A DNA stretch of 33,807 bases, taken from HK-STAS-PATE-36 sp964565615. GTDB taxonomy: Bacteria > Patescibacteriota > Saccharimonadia > Saccharimonadales > JAGQNJ01. The notes below the pieces were generated by a model. It saw nothing but the letters and a program-made list of their open reading frames with translations. It made no database searches and was not told the origin of the DNA. Position 1 is the first letter of the stretch; each line of letters begins with the position of its first letter. A program made the position numbers and the translations under genes. Below, one piece after another: positions 7,464 to 15,068 of this stretch. The stretch is from NCBI GenBank assembly GCA_964565615.1, contig CAZMFO010000007.1:1-33807 (forward strand), given 5' to 3'.

Positions 7464-7977
7464 AAAGATTTAAAGTTAAAAAGTACCCCTAATAGATATA
7501 GATGCTTTGTTTATCATATCAACAACGAGTTTATGGTAAACCTTGTTATATTTTATCATAATGGCAGAAAAGCTGAGTAGTAAACAAATAAAGGCTTATA
7601 GACTTTGATATTCAAAGGTTTGGCGAATAGCCATACCTGAAAGTATGTCGGCAAATGACCTCATAGTGTTATGGAGATCGACTTCGTCCTCCATATATTT
7701 TGGCGTTTTAAAGAATCTCAATAATAAATTCCACATCTGGTTTTATATTGCAATTGGTATTTCATTGGAACACCCGGTATGCCCGAGTGCTAGGTTGTTT
7801 AGCTCTTGTGAAGCGGTCTGTTGTTGACCTTGTCAATAATCAAGCGTGCAAATATACTCGCCCCTTTCAGCCTACATAGTCTAACTACACCCCTTCTTAG
7901 CTATGTTACGAGATGAGGTTAATACTACTACATATAGCGTAGATAGTATATGGTAAACTACTAATACTTAACAATAG
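7464..7977. other. Long non-coding stretch with clustered small inverted repeats
   Basis: About 510 bases without a credible gene. An ORF at 7645-7827 has no family resemblance and no ribosome site. Between 7602 and 7697 four short hairpins follow each other: CTTTGA/TCAAAG around TAT, GGC/GCC around GAATA, CATAC/GTATG around CTGAAA, and TATGGAG/CTCCATA with a small inner GAC/GTC. The part near 7464-7530 must hold the minus-strand promoter of the collagen-like gene, though I see no convincing pair of elements. The right end leads into the riboswitch-like element. I recognise no tRNA, tmRNA, SRP RNA or RNase P signature. Confidence 0.5.
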
Positions 7978-8035
7978 GACTGGAAATAGGTGAAATTCCT
8001 ATGCTGTGCCGCAACGGTTAAAGCCCGATACAGTT
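7978..8035 (+). promoter_or_regulatory. Cobalamin riboswitch-like aptamer core
   Basis: The stretch follows the conserved core of cobalamin riboswitches in order. GGAAA follows an ACUG/CAGU closing helix (7979-7982 with 8031-8034). A helix AUAGG/CCUAU (7986-7990 with 7998-8002) closes the loop UGAAAUU. Then comes GCUGUGCCGCAACGGUUA, close to the family's GCxGxCCCGCAACxGUxA, and finally AAGCCCGAUAC, which matches the start of the B12-box consensus rAGYCMG. The large peripheral domain of full-length members is missing, so it resembles the short classes. It lies ~65 bases upstream of the 380-residue gene. What is seen is the motif series; cobalamin binding is inferred. A covariance-model search with the Rfam cobalamin family would decide. 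Confidence 0.78.
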
Positions 8036-8042
8036 ATAAATC

Positions 8043-8084
8043 TCTCTAGCAAGAGTATATTAACTATACGACTCTTGCTAGAGA
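8043..8084 (+). promoter_or_regulatory. 14-bp perfect hairpin between the riboswitch-like element and the start codon
   Basis: TCTCTAGCAAGAGT at 8043-8056 pairs perfectly with 8071-8084 around a 14-base AU-rich loop. No U-tract follows, so it is not a classical terminator. It ends about seven bases before a weak GAGG (8092-8095) and 16 before the ATG at 8101, a position suited to translational control. TTGC in its 3' arm (8075-8078) could alternatively pair with GCAA (8011-8014) in the aptamer loop. Confidence 0.7.
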
Positions 8085-8100
8085 ACTTAGCGAGGGTAAA

Positions 8101-9243
8101 ATGGAACTATTAGCAAGCGAAGCACTTGCCGAACATCAATTTAACAAAAAGCAACGACTTTACGATGACACAACGACATGGCTGGCGGAGGCCTTAGATG
8201 GCAATATGCGAACAGAATTTCGGTTTTATTTTGACGGCGAGGAGCTCTATGGTCAAGATGGTGGTGCTATGAGTACTGTTTTTAACGATGCCTTAGTAGT
8301 ATCAGAAGATTTGCCTGATAATCTGTCTTTTGAGCGTAGAAGGCGCAAGTATGAGCTTGATGAATATCACGAAATGGTTCGTATGATGCAAGGTGCTGAA
8401 TATAACACTATGGTTGTCGTATCGGATTTTCCGCAAGAGTTAATGGATAGTCAGCAGGATGTCGGTGGTTATAATTACCAGCGAAGACAGACAATGTTAA
8501 GAGTTATCACCAAAAATACCGATGGATCGCTAACAATGCAAACCCAATCACTAGATAAAAGCAATAGGGGTGCACTAGAAGCAATTTATCATAGTCTCGG
8601 TTATGTTCCTCAACCGGGCGAGCTACTTGGTCAGCGTATGCACCTGCATATTGACGATCAACGGCAAGAGCAATTATTAGATGATCTGGTGGCTGTTTAT
8701 GATGATGAGCTTGCCTTAAACTATGGTGGGCAGTGGCGAGCAGGTAGAGATGTATATTGTTCTATCAATACTTACAATTTTGTTAGACAGCAAGACGATT
8801 TAATAAGCTATTACTCTAGTTGGGCTAATCATTTTGGGGACAATCAGGCAGTTCTTTATGGAGTGGTTGCTACTATAAAAAACCGCTATAAAATTGCAAA
8901 TAATTCTTCGGCTTTGGTGGATATGAGCGAACAAAGGGTCTGGCGAGAGACTGGCTATGATTTATATGGAGAAATGCGTGTTTCTGTAGCTGAATCCTTG
9001 CTCTCTGGAGACAGATTTAGTGGCTGTGGGCTTACTGTTGGGGGGCTGGATGGTACAGAGGGTCAGCTTAGTGAGGCTGGGTACGGCAACAAAACGGAGC
9101 ATAGTCAATCTTATCAATTTAACAAGAAGATGTATTGTGTTGTTTGTCAGGCGCCTCCAAAAAAGGAGAAAGAGCCAAAAAAGATGTGTGGCCCTTGTGG
9201 AATTTGTCGCTCGTGTGATTCTAGATTACAGAGTAAAATATAG
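8101..9243 (+). CDS. Unrecognised 380-residue protein with a six-cysteine tail, downstream of the riboswitch-like leader
   Basis: I do not recognise the family. The protein is soluble-looking, acidic and rich in Tyr, Asp, Glu and Gln, with no signal peptide and no membrane helix. Its last 35 residues are distinct: C346-x2-C349, a Lys/Pro/Glu-rich linker, then C363-x2-C366-x2-C369-x2-C372 (CGPCGICRSC). This suggests a zinc ribbon or an iron-sulfur site. Translation would start at the ATG behind a weak GAGG and a 14-bp hairpin. The TAG stop is followed in the same frame by the next gene with no gap. If the upstream element binds cobalamin, this gene should respond to B12, pointing to B12 uptake, handling or a B12-alternative function; that is inference only. 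Confidence 0.75.
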   Translation: MELLASEALAEHQFNKKQRLYDDTTTWLAEALDGNMRTEFRFYFDGEELYGQDGGAMSTVFNDALVVSEDLPDNLSFERRRRKYELDEYHEMVRMMQGAEYNTMVVVSDFPQELMDSQQDVGGYNYQRRQTMLRVITKNTDGSLTMQTQSLDKSNRGALEAIYHSLGYVPQPGELLGQRMHLHIDDQRQEQLLDDLVAVYDDELALNYGGQWRAGRDVYCSINTYNFVRQQDDLISYYSSWANHFGDNQAVLYGVVATIKNRYKIANNSSALVDMSEQRVWRETGYDLYGEMRVSVAESLLSGDRFSGCGLTVGGLDGTEGQLSEAGYGNKTEHSQSYQFNKKMYCVVCQAPPKKEKEPKKMCGPCGICRSCDSRLQSKI

Positions 9244-9249
9244 TTGTAT

Positions 9250-9966
9250 ATGGTTAGCAACACTAAGCGATTATCAAAACAATTTCAAGCAGTTTTGAAC
9301 ATTTTATTGGGGATAATTACTTTAGTAGTAGCGTTGCATATTTTTTGGCAGGTAGTGGGCGTAATCACGAGCCTAGATAATCGAGTTCTTAAGGATGTGA
9401 TTAATCGTTTTGGGCTAGATAATGAGCTTAGTTTTCCGACATGGGTAAGTTCTATATTGGCATTTGTGGCAGGATGTATGGCCTGGATTGTTGGCAAACA
9501 ACAAACTAATGCCAAAAAACGCTCCGCTTGGTACGGTACGGTTGTTGTTCTTATGGGAATCTCTATTGATGAAGTCTCGGCCCTTCACGAACTTATTTTG
9601 CAAGGATTGCACATTTTGGCTAATTTTGGTGAAGGACAAGGGTTGTTAAACAATGCTTGGTTGTTGGTGCTTCCATTTCTTGGTGCTGGTCTGGTGTTTG
9701 CTGTTCGGGAGCTTTACAATCATCTCCCAGAAAGTACTTTTAGGCATTTTGTTTTAGCGATAGTTGTTTATCTCTTGGGCGCATTAGTAGTTGAGTATGT
9801 GTCTATTCCTTTAGATAAGTCAGAGAAGATATATTTTTTGGGGGTGGTTGTACTAGAGGAGTCTCTTGAGCTACTGGCTGTTTGGCTAGCAATTCGCGCC
9901 GTCTTAATACACATTGATAGTTACGAGCCAGAGCTGAAGAAGACAATAATAAGCAAAATATTGTGA
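9250..9966 (+). CDS. Six-helix membrane protein with conserved-looking acidic pairs
   Basis: About 238 residues with six predicted membrane helices, roughly at 13-38, 58-80, 93-117, 135-158, 165-187 and 193-217. Polar residues inside or next to helices stand out: SIDEVSALHE in helix 3, VVEYV in helix 5 and VLEESLELLAV in helix 6. They suggest a metal or proton site rather than simple anchoring. I start it at ATG 9250; a TTG at 9244, directly after the previous gene's TAG and in the same frame, is the alternative. No Shine-Dalgarno is visible, so it probably depends on translation of the upstream gene. Its end overlaps the nadD start (GTGA). Family not recognised; a transporter or membrane-bound enzyme are both possible. 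Confidence 0.75.
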   Translation: MVSNTKRLSKQFQAVLNILLGIITLVVALHIFWQVVGVITSLDNRVLKDVINRFGLDNELSFPTWVSSILAFVAGCMAWIVGKQQTNAKKRSAWYGTVVVLMGISIDEVSALHELILQGLHILANFGEGQGLLNNAWLLVLPFLGAGLVFAVRELYNHLPESTFRHFVLAIVVYLLGALVVEYVSIPLDKSEKIYFLGVVVLEESLELLAVWLAIRAVLIHIDSYEPELKKTIISKIL

Positions 9967-10562
9967 GTGCCAACCGAAGAATTGGCATTTTTAGTGGTAC
10001 TTTTGACCCGTTTCATAATGGACATTTATTACTTTGCCTTAAAGCAATGCAAGAATGTAATTTAGACGAAGTTGTTATTTTTGCAGAAAAGCTCCCTTTA
10101 CGAAAAATAACGGTGGCTAGCTTTCAAGACCGTCTAATGATGATAAAAATTGCAACCACTAAGTACAAAAACATAAAAGTGATTGATATAGAGCAAAGTA
10201 ATATTACGATTGATAACACATTGCCTATTCTTCAAAAAATTTACCCTGATGGAGAGTATTGGTATATTGCTGGGTCAGATATTTTGCAGTATTTGACACA
10301 GTGGCAGAATATAGATAGGCTCCTTAACAATATGGGATTATGCATTGCTTTACGAAGTGATGCAGAACGAGCCTCAACCAAGGAGAGGTTAGCCCACTTG
10401 GCAAACAGGCATGACAACCTAAGTTTGCATATAATTTTGCAAACAATAAGTGAGGCATCATCCTCATTGGTGCGTAAGCAGATCAGCTCTTCTACAGAAC
10501 CCCAGTTTATTGATACCGAAGTTTTGCAATACATACAACAACATAAGCTATATGGTGCTTAG
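9963..10562 (+). CDS. nadD: Nicotinate-nucleotide adenylyltransferase NadD
   Basis: Cytosolic enzyme joining nicotinate mononucleotide and ATP to deamido-NAD. The nucleotidyltransferase signature GTFDPFHNGH is at residues 12-21, with the (H/T)xGH loop. ISEASSSLVRKQI near 157-169 corresponds to the family's ISSTxIR motif, and the end VLQYIQQHKLYG is the usual NadD C-terminus. Length (199) is normal. The start is GTG 9963, which overlaps the TGA of the membrane protein and implies coupling; the next in-frame ATG is far inside the domain. It converges on the Kef-type antiporter gene with a 4-bp overlap of the ends. Confidence 0.88.
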   Translation: MSANRRIGIFSGTFDPFHNGHLLLCLKAMQECNLDEVVIFAEKLPLRKITVASFQDRLMMIKIATTKYKNIKVIDIEQSNITIDNTLPILQKIYPDGEYWYIAGSDILQYLTQWQNIDRLLNNMGLCIALRSDAERASTKERLAHLANRHDNLSLHIILQTISEASSSLVRKQISSSTEPQFIDTEVLQYIQQHKLYGA

Positions 10563-12250
10563 TCAGTATCTTTAACTTCGAAATGATTTTGCAGATAACT
10601 AAGGTGCTTAGCTCGGTATTTATTAAACTCCGACTTTTTAAAGCCATTGTGTTTAATAAAGCCACTGACCTTTTCGTTGCCGATGTAGTGTGGCAGTATC
10701 ACAAAACTGGCTCCTAGTCCATAAAGCTCAATTGCTTCAGAAACCGAGTCGGCATGACAGATAATAATGCACTTTGGGTTGTGTTGATGAAGATGCTGGA
10801 GTAAGAAAATATTTGTGGCGTGGTCGGTAATAACGGCCACCACAAACTTAACATCTTCTAGATTAATTTCTTCTAAAAGTTGTAGGTCGGTGGCATCTCC
10901 GTAAATATATGGAATACCGTGCTTTTCGGCATCGTCAATTACATCTGGATCGTGGTCGACTAGCAAAAACTTTTTTTCTAGTTGGCGAAAAACATTGATG
11001 TACTCGTGGCCTCCTTTTTTGAAGCCAAAGATAACTGCGTCAACGGTTGTTTTGTGGTCTCTAATTGGTTTTGTCTTTTTTCGTTCAAAGAGCCGGAGAC
11101 GGGGTTCAAGAAGCGAGTACAGACTATCCGAGTAGATAATCATATAGGAAGAAAGAGCCATAGTTAAAATTGCTGTTACCATAATCAAAGAGACGGTCTC
11201 TTGATCAATTTGATTATTAGTTGCACCAAGCAGGATCAGAATAAGCGAAAATTCACTAACTTGGGTTAAGGCAATACCGGCCTTAAAGCTGGTTTTTTTG
11301 GTGTATCCGAGAATACCCATAATAGTCATTACTACAACGGGGTTGCAAAAAACAACCACAAGACTTAGTAGTAGTGATTGTCCAATAACGGCTTGTATGT
11401 CGCCTAGGTTAAGCTGTGTACCAAGGGCAATAAAGAACACAATCAGAAAGAAATCTCTAAGTGGTCTAAGACGCGACCCAATATCTTGAGCATAAGGCAT
11501 TGTTGCAAGAGAAACACCAGCTAAAAGCGCGCCGACTTCAGCCGAGAAACCAAATCTATAGAATAAAGAGGCGATTCCGAATCCCCACGCAAGAGCAAAT
11601 AAGAATAATAGTTCACGAGATTTTGATAAAAAGTGGGTCAGTCTTTTAAGAATATAGGTAGATACAACAAAGATAAGTGCAAACAATACGGCACCTTTTG
11701 CGATTAATGGTAAGAGAGTTTGATAAGAGAGATTGCCTTGACCCGACGCTGATGCGATTACTAAAGCAAATGTTGCAACGATATCTTGAACTAATAAAAA
11801 ACCGATGGTAACTTTGCCAGACAGTTTGTTTTGCTCTTTGTTATCGGTTAAAAGTTTAAGAATAATAATCGTACTGCTAAAAGCTAGGCTGGCACCGACA
11901 TAAATAGAGGCGGTTTTATCAAGACCCAAAAGTCCAGCCACCCAATAGCCGACAAGAGAAGTAAAAGTTACCTGACACAAGCCAGTTATTAGTGAAACTC
12001 TTCCGACTTCTTTTATGACTCTGGGGTTTAATCCTAACCCAACAATAAACAAAAGTAAGGTTACTCCAAAGCTACCCAACACTTCAATAGATTCAGGACT
12101 TTTGACCAACCCTAGCAAAGAGGGTCCGACAATTAAGCCAGTGATGATGTAGCCAATAATCAGGGGCTGTCGTAGATAACGAATAATCATCGATATGACA
12201 GCACATAACCCCAATAGAACTGAAACCTCGAAAAATATATTACCCTGCAT
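10559..12250 (-). CDS. Kef-type monovalent cation:proton antiporter (CPA2) with RCK domain
   Basis: 563-residue membrane antiporter exchanging K+ or Na+ for protons. Residues 1-~385 contain about 12 helices with family stretches such as FGVTLLLFIVGLGLNP, GASLAFSSTIIILKLL and FGFSAEVGALLAGVSLA. From ~405 a TrkA-N (RCK) nucleotide-binding domain follows: VDAVIFGFKKGGHEY, VDHDPDVIDDAEKHG, YGDATDLQLLEE. The usual GxGxxG appears as GFKKGG. The short C-terminal tail is charged. It is transcribed alone, divergent from mgtE. Whether it exports K+ or Na+ cannot be told from sequence. Confidence 0.9.
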   Translation of the reverse strand: MQGNIFFEVSVLLGLCAVISMIIRYLRQPLIIGYIITGLIVGPSLLGLVKSPESIEVLGSFGVTLLLFIVGLGLNPRVIKEVGRVSLITGLCQVTFTSLVGYWVAGLLGLDKTASIYVGASLAFSSTIIILKLLTDNKEQNKLSGKVTIGFLLVQDIVATFALVIASASGQGNLSYQTLLPLIAKGAVLFALIFVVSTYILKRLTHFLSKSRELLFLFALAWGFGIASLFYRFGFSAEVGALLAGVSLATMPYAQDIGSRLRPLRDFFLIVFFIALGTQLNLGDIQAVIGQSLLLSLVVVFCNPVVVMTIMGILGYTKKTSFKAGIALTQVSEFSLILILLGATNNQIDQETVSLIMVTAILTMALSSYMIIYSDSLYSLLEPRLRLFERKKTKPIRDHKTTVDAVIFGFKKGGHEYINVFRQLEKKFLLVDHDPDVIDDAEKHGIPYIYGDATDLQLLEEINLEDVKFVVAVITDHATNIFLLQHLHQHNPKCIIICHADSVSEAIELYGLGASFVILPHYIGNEKVSGFIKHNGFKKSEFNKYRAKHLSYLQNHFEVKDTD

Positions 12251-12326
12251 AGATGCTTTTCATTTTACTAAAGCTTATTGTACAATATAACTACTAGACA
12301 ATAAACTATTACCGTAAAAAAGACAT

Positions 12327-13619
12327 ATGAAACTACCCACACTACCAGTATTACCAACAATAGAAAGCATCAATGACTCGGTTAATGCTATTTTGCCGGA
12401 TATTATTTTTCGGTATGATAAACGATTGCAATTATTTTTAGAGCAATCTCAAGAAAAACGAATAGAAATTTTACGAAAAGCACCAAAATCGGTACGCAAA
12501 GATCTGTTGATTAAGATGCCAGAGGTTGATCTAGTTGCGATACTCTCGGCGGTAGATCCCGATCAAGCTACAGATATGCTTCAACTACTAACTAAAACAA
12601 AACGCGAAAGCGTGTTGGCTCAACTAGGTGATGAAATCAAAGAGTCGTTATCAATGCTTCTTGAGTTTGATGCCGAAACAGCTGCTGGATTAATGACGCT
12701 TGATTATATCTCTGTAGATTATGGCGACAATATTAAAACAGTGGCACAAAAGTTTAAGACTCACGAGAGTCGAACTGGTCGGTCGCCAGTAATTTTGGTT
12801 AAAAAAGAAGAAAAATTAGCAGGTGTCTTGCCAGCACACGAATTAGGGCTGGCCAGCCGAAGTGAGCTAATCGGAAAGTTCACTAAAAGAATACCAACAA
12901 TATCCTACGCAGCCGATCATCAAAAAGTGGTCGAAAAGTTTCGGGCTCATCCACACAATAAAATTGTTGTCTTAAATGACGGTGGTGATGTGATGGGAAT
13001 TATCTATTCGGACGATGTCTTGCAATTGATAGAAGAAAAAGAAGGGGCTACCTTGTACGACTTTGCAGGTGTTAGTTCGGAAGAGGGGGTTTCGGATAAT
13101 GCAGGCAGAAAAGTCAAATTTCGCTATCAATGGTTAATAGTTAACTTAGCAACAGCATTTTTGGCATCTTTTGTAGTTGGTCAATTTGAGCCGATTATTT
13201 CGCAGTATGTATTATTGGCAGTTTATATGCCAATAGTTGCTGGTATGGGCGGAAACGCCGCCACTCAAACGCTAGCTGTTTTAGTGCGGGGTATTGCCCT
13301 AAAGCAAATTTCACTCCGGACCGCCTTTAAAACCTTGAAGAACGAAGTTGGGGCGGGGTTTGTCAACGGTTTAATTAACGGCTTTTTGGTGGCATTTGTG
13401 GTTCTTGTTAAAGACAAAGATGCAAAGATAGCCATAATTTTGGCACTGGCGATGGTCGTCAATCTAATAGTTGCTGCTTTTTTTGGGACAATGGTGCCAC
13501 TGGTTATGTCCAAACTCAAAAAAGACCCAGCCACTTCGGCAACGATATTTATAACTACCGCAACAGATGTTTTGGGTTTTTTGGTATTTCTCGGATTAGC
13601 AACGGTTATACTTATGTAA
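12327..13619 (+). CDS. mgtE: Magnesium transporter MgtE
   Basis: Mg2+ channel of 430 residues in the standard order. A cytosolic MgtE_N superhelical domain (~20-125, with DLVAILSAVDPDQATDML) is followed by a CBS pair (~128-250, ending GDVMGIIYSDDVLQLIEEKE). The membrane domain (~270-430, five helices) has the pore signature VAGMGGNAATQTLAVLVRG and the last-helix TDVLGFLVFLG, whose Asp belongs to the ion site. CBS domains sense intracellular Mg2+ and gate the pore. The region before the ATG contains TACAAT near 12281 but no clear ribosome site. Monocistronic, divergent from the Kef-type gene. Confidence 0.95.
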   Translation: MKLPTLPVLPTIESINDSVNAILPDIIFRYDKRLQLFLEQSQEKRIEILRKAPKSVRKDLLIKMPEVDLVAILSAVDPDQATDMLQLLTKTKRESVLAQLGDEIKESLSMLLEFDAETAAGLMTLDYISVDYGDNIKTVAQKFKTHESRTGRSPVILVKKEEKLAGVLPAHELGLASRSELIGKFTKRIPTISYAADHQKVVEKFRAHPHNKIVVLNDGGDVMGIIYSDDVLQLIEEKEGATLYDFAGVSSEEGVSDNAGRKVKFRYQWLIVNLATAFLASFVVGQFEPIISQYVLLAVYMPIVAGMGGNAATQTLAVLVRGIALKQISLRTAFKTLKNEVGAGFVNGLINGFLVAFVVLVKDKDAKIAIILALAMVVNLIVAAFFGTMVPLVMSKLKKDPATSATIFITTATDVLGFLVFLGLATVILM

Positions 13620-13668
13620 AGAATACATTTATGATAATATGTGCTCATAATTAATTAAGGAACAAAAA

Positions 13669-14307
13669 ATGAAAAAGTCCAAAAGAAAAGCAAGCAGTAA
13701 ATCAAGTATTGTTAGAAAAAACAAGAAGCTTTTTTATTGTCTAGCTGTATTGATTGTAGCGATAGGTGGATTTGTAGCACTTAAGCTTAGTATGGCGGCA
13801 CCTTTTGATGGTTGGCAACGAGTTAGGATAGTAAATGTTGCTACGCAACAAATAGGTCATCGCGAATGGGATTCTCAAGTTCTTGCATATTCAGAAGGTA
13901 ACAGAGAGGACTGGTGCGCGGACTTTGTTAGTTGGGTTTATGCTACTGCGGGATATCCACTTCCTGGTGGGAGTGTTGCTCATAAAAGAAGCGCTTGGAG
14001 GATACCACTGGTATATACGCGATTTTCCGGAACGCCAAATCTCAGAGATATTTTTGTGTTTGCTGGGACTTATAAAACTAAAGAAAGTAGATATGTTCCG
14101 GGTCCAGGTGATGTTGTCATCTTTGCGAGGGCAGGGGCAAGCCACACTGGAATTGTTGAAAAAACTACACCAGCTTCAAAAAGTTCACCGGCAACGATCC
14201 ATACCATAGAAGGAAATGCAGGAAACCAAGTTGCTAGGAGATCGTATTCAATAAATGATGCTAGAATTGATGGCTACGGAACGATTATTGACCTGAAGCG
14301 TTGGTGA
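13669..14307 (+). CDS. Membrane-anchored CHAP-domain peptidoglycan hydrolase
   Basis: 212 residues: a Lys-rich cytosolic start, one helix at ~21-43 (signal anchor or signal peptide), then an extracytoplasmic CHAP (NlpC/P60-like) amidase/endopeptidase domain. The catalytic residues are visible: Cys83 in EDWCADFVSWVY, His159 in ASHTGIVE, and Glu181/Asn183 in EGNAGN. GPGDVVIF before the His is the usual CHAP strand. It should cleave peptide bonds or amide links in cell-wall muropeptides, either its own or a neighbour's. AAGGA lies before the ATG, and TATGATAAT near 13631 may be the -10. No SH3 or other binding domain is present. Confidence 0.9.
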   Translation: MKKSKRKASSKSSIVRKNKKLFYCLAVLIVAIGGFVALKLSMAAPFDGWQRVRIVNVATQQIGHREWDSQVLAYSEGNREDWCADFVSWVYATAGYPLPGGSVAHKRSAWRIPLVYTRFSGTPNLRDIFVFAGTYKTKESRYVPGPGDVVIFARAGASHTGIVEKTTPASKSSPATIHTIEGNAGNQVARRSYSINDARIDGYGTIIDLKRW

Positions 14308-14330
14308 TACGCACTTGTTAATGATAGTGG

Positions 14331-14975
14331 CTACTGACTACTAGATTTGTTGATGGCGTCGTCAATTAGTTTAGAAAAGTCTTCAACACTCTTTGGCTCA
14401 CTCTTAACTTTCTCTCCATTTATTAGGAATGTGGGCGTTCCCTCGACGCCCAGTTTTGTGCCAGCACTGCTATCGGCGTTGATAAGTGAATTAATCTCTG
14501 AACTTTTATAGTCGTTTTTAAATTGTTCAACATTCATACCAAGCTCGCTGGCGTAATCCTCCATTATTTGTGAGGCATTTTGGCTAGAGCTCCACGATTG
14601 TTGTCGCTGATACAGTATCTCGTACATCTCCCAAAACTTGTTTTGTTTGGCTGAAGCCTCGGACGCTCGATGAGCGCTCATAGCATTGGGATGAATTTGG
14701 GTTATTGGAAAGTGCCTAAATTGAAAGGTGATATCATCGCCATATTTTTTTCTGACATCTTCAATTATCGGAAAGAAAGCACTACACGAAGGGCATTGAA
14801 AATCGCCATATTCAACCAGAGTTACATTTTTTTTGCCAGCTCCTGACTTATGTTCTGTTGGTTGTATTCCAGAGACCACTCCGTTATCTCGCTTATTTTG
14901 CTTGCCGTTAAATATTACAAATCCGACAAAAATAAGAACCAAAGCGACCATTACAGCTACAAAACGATTATTCAT
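14331..14975 (-). CDS. DsbA-family thiol-disulfide oxidoreductase, membrane-anchored
   Basis: 214 residues with an N-terminal helix (~5-23) and an extracytoplasmic thioredoxin-fold domain. The active site is C61-P-S-C64 in YGDFQCPSCSAFFP, and the cis-proline loop is GVEGTPTFLING with Pro181. The helical insertion (~95-165) is as in DsbA/BdbD/DsbG relatives (PF13462 type). It probably introduces disulfides into exported proteins. Candidates in this window are the Cys-laddered BspA-like protein and several anchored proteins with paired cysteines. It is convergent with the CHAP gene, 23 bp apart. Confidence 0.9.
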   Translation of the reverse strand: MNNRFVAVMVALVLIFVGFVIFNGKQNKRDNGVVSGIQPTEHKSGAGKKNVTLVEYGDFQCPSCSAFFPIIEDVRKKYGDDITFQFRHFPITQIHPNAMSAHRASEASAKQNKFWEMYEILYQRQQSWSSSQNASQIMEDYASELGMNVEQFKNDYKSSEINSLINADSSAGTKLGVEGTPTFLINGEKVKSEPKSVEDFSKLIDDAINKSSSQ

Positions 14976-15056
14976 ATATTCTGATATATCCTCATTTACT
15001 TTGCTATTTAATGATACCCTAAAAGCTCACATTTTGAAAAACATACATAACCAAAG

Positions 15057-15062
15057 TAAGAT
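15057..15062 (+). promoter_or_regulatory. -10 element TAAGAT six bases before the CNNM/CBS start (leaderless)
   Basis: TAAGAT followed by AATAGT and then ATG 15069. There is no Shine-Dalgarno. The spacing places transcription start at or next to the start codon. Confidence 0.5.
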
Positions 15063-15068
15063 AATAGT

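Noticed and set aside
7765..7795. Bases GGAACACCCGG...CCCGAG recalling 5S rRNA
   Set aside because: The conserved 5S block (CCGAACNCGGAAG) and flanking helices are missing; chance similarity.
7645..7827. 60-residue plus-strand ORF in the non-coding stretch
   Set aside because: No ribosome site, odd composition and no family resemblance; it overlaps the region of small hairpins.
8101..9966. Single fused protein through readthrough of the TAG at 9241
   Set aside because: No readthrough context seen; separate starts at TTG 9244 or ATG 9250 explain the arrangement more simply. Kept only as a low-weight finding.
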